12,233 bases of DNA, taken from Syntrophomonadaceae bacterium (lineage in GTDB: Bacteria > Bacillota > Dethiobacteria > DTU022). Made by a program: the position numbers and the translations under genes. Numbering within the stretch: position 1 is the stretch's first letter; each line of letters starts with the position of its first letter. Under the pieces are notes generated by a model, which worked only from the letters and a program-made list of their open reading frames with translations, made no database searches and was not told where the DNA came from. The DNA lies in NCBI GenBank assembly GCA_007131435.1, contig SLQM01000082.1, forward strand, positions 1 to 12,233, in the 5' to 3' direction. Of this stretch, positions 1-7,940 are shown in pieces.

Positions 1-2025
1 CGTTTCATACCCCACTCAATGGAGCAGCTTAAAAAAGAAGCCGCTGCATTGCTTGCCGACAGCAGGTTAAAACACGGTCCTGTTGAAACCTGGGCCACAC
101 CGCGCAGGCTGGTTATCTTAATCAGTGAGCTCAAAGACAGGCAACCTGACCTGGTAGAAAAAATTAAGGGTCCCCCTGTTAACCGGGCCTATGATGAATC
201 TGGTAAGCCGACAAAAGCGCTGGAAGGGTTTTTAAAGAGCCAGGGTATTCAGGCAGGGCAGCTTGAAGAGGAGGAGGTTAAAGGATCGCGTTATGTAATA
301 GCCCAGAAAGAAACTGCCGGCCGTGATGCGGAAGAGATTTTGCCGGAAATACTGCCCCGCTTGATTCAAAAACTATCCTTTCCGCGACCCATGTACTGGC
401 AGAGCAAAGATGTCCGTTTTGCCCGACCCATTCGCTGGATTCTGGCATTATACAGCGGGAAGGAAATAGTATTTGATTACGCCGGGATTAAGTCAGGCCG
501 GAATACGTACGGCCACCGGTTTTTATCGCCCGGGCCTTTTGCTATAGAAAATGCAGAACAATATTTTAAATGCCTGGAAGAAAACCATATCATTGTTGAC
601 CAGGAAAAAAGAAAGACAATGATTCGGGAGCAGTTGAAAGATAAGGCTGCTGAAGTTGGCGGTGAAGCGCTCGTAGATGAAGGGCTGCTGGATGAAGTAA
701 CCTACCTGGTTGAATATCCCGTTGCAGTTCATGGATCCTTTGATCCAGCTTTTCTTGATTTGCCCCAGGAAGTACCAATTACATCCATGCAAAATCACCA
801 GCGCTATTTTCCGATTGTTGAGAAGGAAAGCGGAAAATTAATGCCTCATTTTGTTGGTATCAGTAATAATCGTTTTCATCAGAATATCAGCAAAGGCTAT
901 GCCAAGGTTTTACAGGCCCGATTGTCAGATGGGCGCTTTTTCTTTAATGAAGACCGGAAGCAGCCCCTGGAGAAATATGCAGATCATCTTAAATCAGTAA
1001 TCTTTTTAGAACAGCTGGGCAGTGTTGATGATAAACGTGAAAGGCTGGTGGCCCTGGCAGGTAAAATTGGGATTGAACTTGGGCTTCCTGACGACCAGGT
1101 TGAAAGAGGGAAAAGAATTGCCCACCTTTGCAAGGCCGACCTGGTAACCAGCATGGTTAAGGAATTTCCCGAACTGCAGGGGGTAATGGGACGTGAGTAT
1201 GGGAAGTTAAGCGGTGAAGCCGAAGAAGTGGCGGCCGGCATCTATGAGCACTACCAGCCTCGTTATGCAGGCGATCAGCTTCCAGGTTCGATTGAAGGAG
1301 CCCTGGTGTCACTCGCGGACAGGATCGATACCCTGGCTGGCTGCTTTGCAATTGGCATTCAACCAACAGGTTCCCAGGACCCTTATGCCCTGCGCAGGCA
1401 AGCCCAGGGAGCTATCGCAATAATGATAGGTTTTAATCTTAACCTTTCCCTGGATAAATATATTGAATTCGGCCTTACTGCCCTTAACTCCAAAGTTAAT
1501 CTTGGTGTTGAAGAGCGTGAAAGAGTTCAAGCAGCGCTTTATGATTTTCTCCTTCAGCGAGTCCGCTTTCTCCTGCAGGAGCGGGGCATCGATCATGATG
1601 TTGCAGAAGCGGTGCTTTCGGTACCTTTTGCTAAGGTTTCCGATCTCTTTGATAAGGCGCACGTCATCGAGGACTACCTGAAAGGACCCCTGCTTGATGA
1701 TATAATAATCGCTTACAACAGGGTAGCGAATCTTGCGCAAAAAGCCACTTCATCAATAGTCGATAAAACATATTTTGAAGGAGTTGCCGAAAAGGAGCTG
1801 TTCCGAAACCTGAAAACGGCAGAAGAAGTTTTAGACGACCTGGATAACCCGGAGGAAATATTGGAACAGCTGCAGCTTTTAAGACAGCCCATTGACAACT
1901 TCTTTGACAATGTAATGGTCATGGTTGAAGATGAAAAGATAAGGAAGAACCGGTTGAGCCTGCTTGCTGCTTTGAAGGCAACTTTTAACCGGTTTGCAGA
2001 TTTTTCTAAACTGCCTTCACCATAA
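1..2025 (+). CDS. glyS: Glycyl-tRNA synthetase beta subunit (5' end cut by window)
   Basis: Beta chain of the heterotetrameric (alpha2beta2) bacterial glycyl-tRNA synthetase, which charges tRNA-Gly in the cytoplasm; the alpha subunit (glyQ) makes the adenylate and beta supplies much of the tRNA recognition. The reading frame is open from base 1: the first six codons read RFIPHS and run straight into MEQLKK, matching the conserved family start ...EIPARFxPxxxxxL. The ATG at 19 is therefore an internal methionine, and roughly 15 residues, plus probably glyQ, lie before the window. The 674 visible residues agree with the usual length of about 680-690. Family features seen are ETWATPRRL near the N-terminus, the central HD-like region (HLCKADLVTSMVKEFPELQG), DPYALRRQA, and a C-terminal DALR-type anticodon-binding region ending near RLSLLAAL. 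It is followed after 103 bases by the PPDK regulator gene. Identity is very secure; the true start is not visible. Confidence 0.97.
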   Translation, partial: RFIPHSMEQLKKEAAALLADSRLKHGPVETWATPRRLVILISELKDRQPDLVEKIKGPPVNRAYDESGKPTKALEGFLKSQGIQAGQLEEEEVKGSRYVIAQKETAGRDAEEILPEILPRLIQKLSFPRPMYWQSKDVRFARPIRWILALYSGKEIVFDYAGIKSGRNTYGHRFLSPGPFAIENAEQYFKCLEENHIIVDQEKRKTMIREQLKDKAAEVGGEALVDEGLLDEVTYLVEYPVAVHGSFDPAFLDLPQEVPITSMQNHQRYFPIVEKESGKLMPHFVGISNNRFHQNISKGYAKVLQARLSDGRFFFNEDRKQPLEKYADHLKSVIFLEQLGSVDDKRERLVALAGKIGIELGLPDDQVERGKRIAHLCKADLVTSMVKEFPELQGVMGREYGKLSGEAEEVAAGIYEHYQPRYAGDQLPGSIEGALVSLADRIDTLAGCFAIGIQPTGSQDPYALRRQAQGAIAIMIGFNLNLSLDKYIEFGLTALNSKVNLGVEERERVQAALYDFLLQRVRFLLQERGIDHDVAEAVLSVPFAKVSDLFDKAHVIEDYLKGPLLDDIIIAYNRVANLAQKATSSIVDKTYFEGVAEKELFRNLKTAEEVLDDLDNPEEILEQLQLLRQPIDNFFDNVMVMVEDEKIRKNRLSLLAALKATFNRFADFSKLPSP

Positions 2026-2114
2026 AATAATGTCAACAGGCAGGAAAGGTTAAGCCCTTTAGAGTATATAAAAGGCGGCAGCTTCTTTTTAAGTGGTGAG
2101 CCCCATTTTAGCTG

Positions 2115-2120
2115 AAGGAG
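2115..2120 (+). promoter_or_regulatory. Ribosome binding site deciding the ppsR start
   Basis: AAGGAG lies 8 bases before the ATG at 2129. The in-frame GTG codons further upstream at 2093 and 2096 have no comparable site, so the ATG is preferred as the start of the PPDK regulator. Confidence 0.75.
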
Positions 2121-2128
2121 ATATCTTT

Positions 2129-2953
2129 ATGGAAGAGTCAACTGTAAAAACGGTTGTTTATATTGTTTCCGATTCAATTGGCGATACGGCAGAGTTTGTT
2201 GTAAAAGCTGTTGCCAGCCAGTTCAACTCCGGGCATGTCGACATGCGCAGGAAACCTTTTGTTGAATCTGCAGAGCAGATAGAAGAGGTCTTCAGGGAAG
2301 CCAGAGATTGTAATGCCATTATTGCTTATACCCTGGTGGTCCCTGAGCTGCGCAAAGCCATGGAACAGCAGGCCCTTAATCACAGTGTTTGTACTGCTGA
2401 TATACTTGGATCGCTGATGGGGGCATTCAGCAGGGTTACCTGCCAGGAACCGAGGCTTCAAGCCGGGCGGGTTCGTCAAATGGACGAAGCCTATTTTCGC
2501 AGGGTTGCTGCAGTTGAATTTGCCGTTAAGCACGATGATGGTAAAGACCCAAGGGGCCTGAACAAGGCTGAAGTGGTCCTGATTGGCATATCACGGACAT
2601 CAAAAACGCCGCTGAGTATGTACCTCGCTCACCAGGGGATTATGGTTGCCAACCTTCCACTGGTTCCGGAAGTTGAACCGCCTGAAGAGCTTTTCTGGAT
2701 TGACCCTGGGAAAATAATCGGGCTTGTTATTGATCCCTCCCAGTTAAGAGAGATTCGCCAGGAACGCCTTAAAGCCCTGGGGCTTGATGATAGCGCCAAC
2801 TATGTTTCTGTAGAGCGTATAGAAGAGGAGCTTGTCTATGCGCGCAGGATCATGAAAAAAATTGGTTGCACAGTTTTTGATGTTTCCAATAAGGCGGTTG
2901 AAGAAGTAGCAAATCGGATCATCCAACTGGTTAAGGGGGGCCATGCAAGTTGA
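2129..2953 (+). CDS. ppsR: Pyruvate, phosphate dikinase regulatory protein (PDRP, DUF299 family)
   Basis: Bifunctional ADP-dependent kinase and Pi-dependent pyrophosphorylase that switches pyruvate phosphate dikinase off and on by phosphorylating a threonine next to its catalytic histidine (established for the family). With the ATG at 2129 the protein has 274 residues, the normal family length. Seen in the sequence: an N-terminal YIVSDSIGDTAE stretch (residues 11-22), the conserved EFAVKHDDG motif (130-138), a P-loop GISRTSKT (153-160) followed by PLSMYLA, and a conserved NLPLVPE (175-181). The alternative GTG start at 2093 would add 12 residues (VVSPILAEGDIF) that do not resemble the family N-terminus. 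The stop codon overlaps the TTG start of ppdK by four bases (TTGA), so the regulator and its target are probably cotranscribed and translationally coupled. In proteobacteria this family regulates PEP synthetase instead; here the adjacent ppdK makes PPDK the clear substrate. Confidence 0.95.
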   Translation: MEESTVKTVVYIVSDSIGDTAEFVVKAVASQFNSGHVDMRRKPFVESAEQIEEVFREARDCNAIIAYTLVVPELRKAMEQQALNHSVCTADILGSLMGAFSRVTCQEPRLQAGRVRQMDEAYFRRVAAVEFAVKHDDGKDPRGLNKAEVVLIGISRTSKTPLSMYLAHQGIMVANLPLVPEVEPPEELFWIDPGKIIGLVIDPSQLREIRQERLKALGLDDSANYVSVERIEEELVYARRIMKKIGCTVFDVSNKAVEEVANRIIQLVKGGHAS

Positions 2954-5619
2954 AATCCGAACAATTTATTTACCCGTTTGAAAAAGGCGATAAATCAATG
3001 AAAAACCTGCTCGGAGGAAAAGGGGCCAACCTGGCAGAAATGGCCCGTATTGGACTTCCTGTTCCCCCGGGGTTTATTGTAACCACAGAGGCCTGTAAGC
3101 TATATCTTGAAAAAGGAGAAGGTCTATGGACCGCTTTAAAAAAGAGTATTCAAGAAAACCTGGCCCTGCTGGAAGAGCAGACTGGAAAGCAATTTGGAGG
3201 AGAAAAGCCTCTTCTGTTATCAGTCCGGTCGGGAGCGGTAGTATCCATGCCCGGCATGATGGATACTGTATTAAACCTTGGCCTAAACCAGGATACCGTT
3301 GAATACCTGGCACGTGAAGCCGGTTCCCGGCGCTTTGCTCTTGATTGCTACAGGCGTTTTATACAGATGTTTTCAGATGTTGTCTTAAATATGAACCATT
3401 ACAGCTTCGATAATTTACTTACAGAAGCCAGGCAGCGCAAGAAGGTCCGCACCGATGCGCAGCTTGAAGAAGACGACCTGGAAAGAGTTGTTTCCTCCTT
3501 TTTAGACCTGGTTTTAAGAGAGCGGGGTACGGAGTTTCCGCAGGAACCACTTGAACAGCTTTTTTTAGCTGTCGAGGCTGTTTTTAAATCCTGGAATACT
3601 GACCGGGCAGTAATCTACAGAAGGGCAAATAAAATACCCGATGATCTAGGTACAGCAGTAAATGTTCAAGCTATGGTATTTGGCAACCTGGGCGATGACA
3701 GTGGAACGGGGGTAGCTTTTACCCGTAACCCATCAACGGGTGAGCCAAAACTTTATGGTGAATACCTGCTAAATGCGCAGGGAGAAGATGTTGTGGCGGG
3801 AATTAGAACACCGCGCCCTCTTGAAGAGCTGAAAACGGAAATGCCCGATCTCTACCGCCAGTTCAATGAAACCTGCACCACCCTCGAAAAACATTACCGT
3901 GACATGCAGGATATTGAGTTTACCATAGAAAAAGGTAAGCTTTTCATGCTGCAGACCAGGACTGGAAAAAGAACAACCTCTGCTGCTTTGCGTGTTGCAG
4001 TAGATATGGTTAAAGAGGGATTGATAAATAAATATGAAGCCCTGATGCGGATTGAACCGGATCAGCTTGAACAGCTTTTACATTGGAGAATTGACCCGGA
4101 TGCTGAAAAAAAAGTTATTGCCAAAGGGCTCCCGGCTTCACCCGGGGCTGCATCAGGAAAAGTTGTTTTTAGCGCTGACAGGGCTCAGGAAATGGTTGTC
4201 CAGGGAGGAGAAAAAGTACTGCTTGTCCGCCCCGAAACCACACCTGATGATATACACGGTATCATCGCAGCTGAAGGAATTCTGACCAGCAGGGGTGGGA
4301 TGACCAGCCATGCTGCAGTTGTCGCTCGGGGTATGGGAAAGCCCTGCGTCTGCGGCTGTGAGGAGTTAAAAATAGACCTGGCACAGGGCCTTTTCTATAT
4401 TAATGGTGTAAAGTATAAAGAGGGGGATATACTGTCCATAGACGGCAGCACCGGCCAGGTTATCCTGGGAGAAGCACCGCTGATTGAACCCCAGTTTTCG
4501 GAAGAGTTTTATAAGATATTAAAATGGGCTGATCATACAAGGCGCCTTAAAGTGCGCGCCAATGCCGATAACCCTGAAGATGCCAAAAGGGCCGTGGAGA
4601 TGGGCGCCGAAGGTATAGGTCTTTGCCGGACAGAGCATATGTTTATGGCCGCTGATCGCGTTCCCGCTGTCCAGGAAATGATTTTGGCCCAGGGTCTTGA
4701 GGAACGTGAAGCAGCATTAGAAAAATTGCTGCCCATGCAGAAAGAAGATTTCAAAGGAATTTTCAAGGAAATGCAGGGCAAACCTGTTACCATACGCTTG
4801 CTTGACCCTCCCCTGCACGAGTTTTTACCTGACCGGGAGGAACTGCTGCTCGAAGTGGACCGCCTGCAGAGGGAAGGCGGCAATAAAGAACTGCTCAGGG
4901 AAAAAGAGACTCTGCTGCAGAAGGTGCAATCATTATCCGAGTTTAACCCCATGCTGGGGCACCGGGGCTGCCGTTTGGGACTGGTCTACCCTGAAATATA
5001 CAGGATGCAGGTGAATGCAATATTTCTCGCTGCTTTTGAGCTGATCGCTGATGGAATTTCTCCGGAGTCTATATTACCCGAGATTATGATTCCACTGGTC
5101 GGGCACCGTGAAGAGATGGCCGTAATGAAAGAACTGGTTAAAAACACGGTGGATGAACTTTTCAGGGAGCAGGGAAAAAGTATTGATTATCTTGTTGGAA
5201 CGATGATCGAACTTCCCCGCGCCTGCCTGGTCGCTGATCAACTCGCCGGGGAGGCAGCTTTCTTTTCATTTGGAACCAACGATCTTACCCAGACAACCCT
5301 CGGCTACAGCAGGGATGATTCTGAAGGTAAATTTCTACCCTTTTACCTGCAGCAGAAGCTATTAAAGGCCAATCCTTTTGCCGAGCTCGATCGCGATGGT
5401 GTGGGAAGCCTGATTCAGTTAGCCATAGAAAAAGGGCTTTCAGCAAGGCCCGATTTAAAAATTGGAGTTTGCGGGGAACATGGGGGAGACCCGGCTTCCA
5501 TCGATTTCTTTAACCGGGTGGGCCTCCAGTATGTAAGCTGTTCACCCTACCGTCTTCCCGTAGCCCGCCTGGCAGCAGCACGTGCTGAGATTTTAATAAA
5601 GAATAGTAAAAAGATTTAA
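2950..5619 (+). CDS. ppdK: Pyruvate, phosphate dikinase
   Basis: Interconverts pyruvate + ATP + Pi and PEP + AMP + PPi; in anaerobes it can work in PPi-linked glycolysis or gluconeogenesis. The 889 residues are close to the usual size of about 875. Domain order is complete. The N-terminal ATP-grasp part carries GGKGANLAEM (residues 22-31) and ends near QTRTGKRT (from 335). The swivelling phosphohistidine domain has GGMTSHAAVVARGMGKPC, with catalytic His454 and Thr452 as the expected target of the regulator. The C-terminal PEP/pyruvate barrel has LCRTEH (Arg560), RLLDPP (Arg616), FGTNDL (Asn777, Asp778) and GVCGEHGGDP (catalytic Cys841). The start is the TTG at 2950: the frame gives MKSEQFIYPFEKGD, matching the family N-terminus, and an AAGGGGGG purine run ends 10 bases upstream. 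The ATG at 2943 is in another frame. All catalytic residues I can place are present, so it should be active and PDRP-regulated. Confidence 0.97.
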   Translation: MKSEQFIYPFEKGDKSMKNLLGGKGANLAEMARIGLPVPPGFIVTTEACKLYLEKGEGLWTALKKSIQENLALLEEQTGKQFGGEKPLLLSVRSGAVVSMPGMMDTVLNLGLNQDTVEYLAREAGSRRFALDCYRRFIQMFSDVVLNMNHYSFDNLLTEARQRKKVRTDAQLEEDDLERVVSSFLDLVLRERGTEFPQEPLEQLFLAVEAVFKSWNTDRAVIYRRANKIPDDLGTAVNVQAMVFGNLGDDSGTGVAFTRNPSTGEPKLYGEYLLNAQGEDVVAGIRTPRPLEELKTEMPDLYRQFNETCTTLEKHYRDMQDIEFTIEKGKLFMLQTRTGKRTTSAALRVAVDMVKEGLINKYEALMRIEPDQLEQLLHWRIDPDAEKKVIAKGLPASPGAASGKVVFSADRAQEMVVQGGEKVLLVRPETTPDDIHGIIAAEGILTSRGGMTSHAAVVARGMGKPCVCGCEELKIDLAQGLFYINGVKYKEGDILSIDGSTGQVILGEAPLIEPQFSEEFYKILKWADHTRRLKVRANADNPEDAKRAVEMGAEGIGLCRTEHMFMAADRVPAVQEMILAQGLEEREAALEKLLPMQKEDFKGIFKEMQGKPVTIRLLDPPLHEFLPDREELLLEVDRLQREGGNKELLREKETLLQKVQSLSEFNPMLGHRGCRLGLVYPEIYRMQVNAIFLAAFELIADGISPESILPEIMIPLVGHREEMAVMKELVKNTVDELFREQGKSIDYLVGTMIELPRACLVADQLAGEAAFFSFGTNDLTQTTLGYSRDDSEGKFLPFYLQQKLLKANPFAELDRDGVGSLIQLAIEKGLSARPDLKIGVCGEHGGDPASIDFFNRVGLQYVSCSPYRLPVARLAAARAEILIKNSKKI

Positions 5620-5644
5620 TCTTAAAATAGTCTGTTGATATAAA
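5615..5644 (+). promoter_or_regulatory. Possible extended -10 promoter for the flavoprotein gene
   Basis: TATAAA at 5639-5644 is preceded by TGA (5636-5638), giving an extended -10 (TGn-TATAAA). A poor -35, TTTAAT at 5615-5620, lies 18 bases upstream and overlaps the ppdK stop codon. Transcription would begin near 5651, just before a short palindrome. Read-through from ppdK is equally possible, since I see no terminator between the genes. Confidence 0.35.
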
Positions 5645-5652
5645 CAGGAGAA

Positions 5653-5667
5653 CGCCATTTAATGGCG
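5653..5667. repeat. Short perfect inverted repeat, possible operator
   Basis: CGCCATT and AATGGCG form 7-base arms around a single central T. It sits 41 bases before the TTG start of the next gene and close to the start point predicted from the extended -10 at 5639. There is no T-run after it, so it is not an intrinsic terminator. It could be a protein-binding site or a small 5' hairpin, or it may be chance. Confidence 0.4.
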
Positions 5668-5707
5668 AATAAGGAATAAGTTAAAATTGTCGCAAGGAGT
5701 GATCTAA

Positions 5708-7789
5708 TTGACCCAACATAATCATGATTTGGCTTTAGAAAGTATTCATCCACCCTGTCAATCTGCATGCCCGGTAAACCAGGGTGTCCGCGATTATTTG
5801 CTGGCTATAGCAACCGGCGATTTCGACCAGGCGCTGGCAATAATCAAAGAAACCAACCCCCTGCCTTTTGTCTGCGGGACTATTTGCGCACATCACTGCG
5901 AAGATGAATGCCGACGTAATGATGTTGACAAACCGCCCTCAATTCGCGGTTTAAAACGTTTTGCTGTAGAAAACGGTAAGGCAAAAATAGCGCCCCTGCC
6001 CGGTGGGCCAGACCTAAAGGGTAAGGTGGCAATTATCGGGGCCGGCCCTTCAGGCTTAACTGCCGCTTTCGATCTTGCCCGCAGGGGAGCTGAAGTAACG
6101 GTATTCGAACGCGAGGATGCAGCAGGGGGCGCAGTTCGCCACTACATACCACTTTATCGACTGCCTGATGCAGCGATAGATCAAGATATTGATGAAATTG
6201 CCGAACAGGGTGTAGAGTTCAAATATGGTATGGAACTGGGTAAAGATATCACCATTGAGCAGCTAAAAAGTGAAGGCTATAAGGCAGTGCTGTTAGCCCT
6301 CGGCCTCCCTGTCAGTCGCGGTTTAAATATTCCGGGTACAGAAGGCGATGGCGTTCTATATGCCCTACCATTTTTAAAAGCTGTAAAACGCGATGGCTTT
6401 AAATTCGAAGGAAACCCGAACGTTATAGTTATAGGCGGTGGAAACGTGGCCATGGATGTTGCCCGCTCGGCTGTCAGGGCCGGAGCTTCGAAGGTGAAGC
6501 TGGCCTGTCTCGAGTGTGACGATGAAATGCCTGCATATGAATGGGAAATTGAAGAGGCCAGGGAAGAGGATGTTGAATTTAACACATCCTGGGGGCCGCA
6601 TTCTATAGTAAGGGATGACGGAAAAATTACTGGACTTGAAGTAGTTGAGTGCACATGCGTATTCGATCCTGACGGTCGCTTTAACCCTACCCTGAATGAA
6701 GAGAACAAAAAAATGCTTGATGCCGATGTTGTTATATATGCAATCGGCCAGGGTGTAGATCCTGAACCGCTGCGTAATGAAATTGAGCTCAATGAACGCG
6801 GTCAGGTTGCCTTTAACCCGAATAAAATGACAACCAGCAGGGAAGGAGTCTTCAGCTGTGGTGAAATGATAACCGGCCCGGGCTCGGCAGTCCAGGCTAT
6901 GGGCAACGGGCGTCTTGCCGCCCAGGCAGTCGCAGCATACCTGAAAGGGACAGATTTTGATACTGCCAGGGTTGAATATGACAAGAAACCGGTTCTCGAT
7001 AAATTAGATGAGAAGGTAGCAGGTGAAATCGGGCAGATGGAACGCTATCCCATTCCCATGATTTCTCCTGAAGAAAGGGTTCGCCACTTCGAGCAGGCTG
7101 AACTTGGTTACTCAGTGGAAAGCGCTGTCTGTGAAGCCCGCCGCTGCCTGACCTGCGCTGCAGGAGCCCGGCAGGATGAGGAACTTTGTGTGCACTGTCT
7201 TACCTGCGTGCGTATCTGTCCTTACGATGTCCCGGTTGTCAATGCTGACGGCAAGGTTACTGTGCGCAACGAACAATGCCAGGCCTGCGGGCTCTGTATT
7301 AGCTTTTGCCCGGTTTATGCTATCGACTTCAGGGCGTCATATGTTCAGGCTGCTGTTGATGCCATAGAACCGGCAGTCGAGAAACTGCTGGCCAGGCGGA
7401 ATGGTGAGCCTGCAGTACTAGCTATAACCTGCTCATATGGTGCATTTGCCATGCCTGAGTTTGTTAATAAGGAATGGAAAAATATTGAAGTGGTCAGGTA
7501 TCCCTGTGTTGGTAAACTTGATACGTCACACCTGCTGAAAGCCCTTGAATGTGGTGCTGACAAGGTTGCTGTTGTCGGCTGTAGTGAAAGTGACAGGTTT
7601 GAGTGTCAATACAAGGATGTATCTTATTGGTCAAATAAAAAAGTGGCCCACGCTGCTGATCTTCTCAAAATGCTCGGTATGGAAAAAGAAACAATAGGCT
7701 ATACGGAGCTGGCCGGTGAAGAGTTGGACAAGTTTGAAGAAGCTGTAGCAGAAGCTCTTAAAAAGCCGGAACCTGAAGAAGAAGCTTAA
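5708..7789 (+). CDS. Fused GltD/NfnB-like FAD oxidoreductase with two ferredoxin clusters and MvhD/FlpD-like domain
   Basis: A predicted cytoplasmic electron-transfer flavoprotein of 693 residues; substrate and partner unknown. Domains in order: (1) GltD-type N-terminal iron-sulfur module, residues 17-68, with CQSAC, NPLPFVCG and Cys56/60/64/68; (2) FAD fold with GAGPSG (111-116) and nucleotide fold with GGGNVAMD (243-250), ending in the C-terminal flavin motif around residues 381-405; (3) a linker with Cys475, 480 and 483; (4) two ferredoxin-type [4Fe-4S] motifs, CVHCLTCVRIC (494-504) and CQACGLCISFC (524-534); (5) a C-terminal region (about 566-665) with Cys575, 600, 615, 625 and 633 resembling MvhD/FlpD, the [2Fe-2S] subunit that passes electrons to heterodisulfide reductase. 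The TTG at 5708 is chosen because AAGGAG (5694-5699) lies 8 bases upstream and the N-terminal cysteine module begins soon after. I infer transfer between NAD(P)H, ferredoxin and another carrier, possibly bifurcating. Domain calls are firm for 1-4 and good for 5. Confidence 0.85.
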   Translation: MTQHNHDLALESIHPPCQSACPVNQGVRDYLLAIATGDFDQALAIIKETNPLPFVCGTICAHHCEDECRRNDVDKPPSIRGLKRFAVENGKAKIAPLPGGPDLKGKVAIIGAGPSGLTAAFDLARRGAEVTVFEREDAAGGAVRHYIPLYRLPDAAIDQDIDEIAEQGVEFKYGMELGKDITIEQLKSEGYKAVLLALGLPVSRGLNIPGTEGDGVLYALPFLKAVKRDGFKFEGNPNVIVIGGGNVAMDVARSAVRAGASKVKLACLECDDEMPAYEWEIEEAREEDVEFNTSWGPHSIVRDDGKITGLEVVECTCVFDPDGRFNPTLNEENKKMLDADVVIYAIGQGVDPEPLRNEIELNERGQVAFNPNKMTTSREGVFSCGEMITGPGSAVQAMGNGRLAAQAVAAYLKGTDFDTARVEYDKKPVLDKLDEKVAGEIGQMERYPIPMISPEERVRHFEQAELGYSVESAVCEARRCLTCAAGARQDEELCVHCLTCVRICPYDVPVVNADGKVTVRNEQCQACGLCISFCPVYAIDFRASYVQAAVDAIEPAVEKLLARRNGEPAVLAITCSYGAFAMPEFVNKEWKNIEVVRYPCVGKLDTSHLLKALECGADKVAVVGCSESDRFECQYKDVSYWSNKKVAHAADLLKMLGMEKETIGYTELAGEELDKFEEAVAEALKKPEPEEEA

Positions 7790-7820
7790 AACTTTTGGAT
7801 CCAGTTTACTTAGTTTAGAT

Positions 7821-7870
7821 GGAGCTGTCCTGGCAATACTTTTCAGGGCAGCTCCTTGTCTCTTCTTTCA
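7821..7870 (+). terminator. Intrinsic terminator after the flavoprotein gene
   Basis: GGAGCTGTCCTG (7821-7832) pairs with CAGGGCAGCTCC (7844-7855): 12 base pairs with one G-T wobble and an 11-base loop, followed by the T-rich stretch TTGTCTCTTCTTTC. It begins 32 bases after the stop codon and separates this transcript from dnaG. The remaining 70 bases before the dnaG start hold no promoter I would defend; TTATCC (7881) and TATTAC (7903), 16 bases apart, are a weak candidate. Confidence 0.88.
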
Positions 7871-7940
7871 GGGCGGAGTATTATCCAACACATCGCAGTT
7901 GGTATTACTTGCCCGGAAATAATTTATGCAGGTGTTGATT

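Noticed and set aside
19..21. ATG at 19 as start of glyS
   Set aside because: The frame is open before it and the preceding codons (RFIPHS) match the conserved GlyS N-terminus, so the gene begins before the window.
1309..1740. 143-codon minus-strand open frame inside glyS
   Set aside because: No recognisable domain and fully antisense to conserved GlyS sequence.
2093..2128. Upstream GTG start for the PPDK regulator
   Set aside because: It adds 12 non-family residues and lacks a good ribosome site, whereas the ATG at 2129 has AAGGAG at ideal distance.
2026..2128. Possible promoter or terminator in the glyS-ppsR gap (TATATA near 2065 and a 5-base AAAGG/CCTTT stem)
   Set aside because: There is no -35 at suitable spacing, and the stem is too short and lacks a T-run.
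4533..4952. 139-codon minus-strand open frame inside ppdK
   Set aside because: Long serine runs are the complement of Glu/Leu-rich coding sequence; it is a shadow of the conserved PPDK barrel.
6277..6792. 171-codon open frame on the minus strand within the flavoprotein gene
   Set aside because: Serine-rich, family-less translation antisense to a clearly coding gene with all domain motifs; no ribosome site or promoter noticed.
7926..7940. Upstream ATG start for dnaG
   Set aside because: The extra MQVLI does not fit the family N-terminus and no Shine-Dalgarno sequence precedes it.
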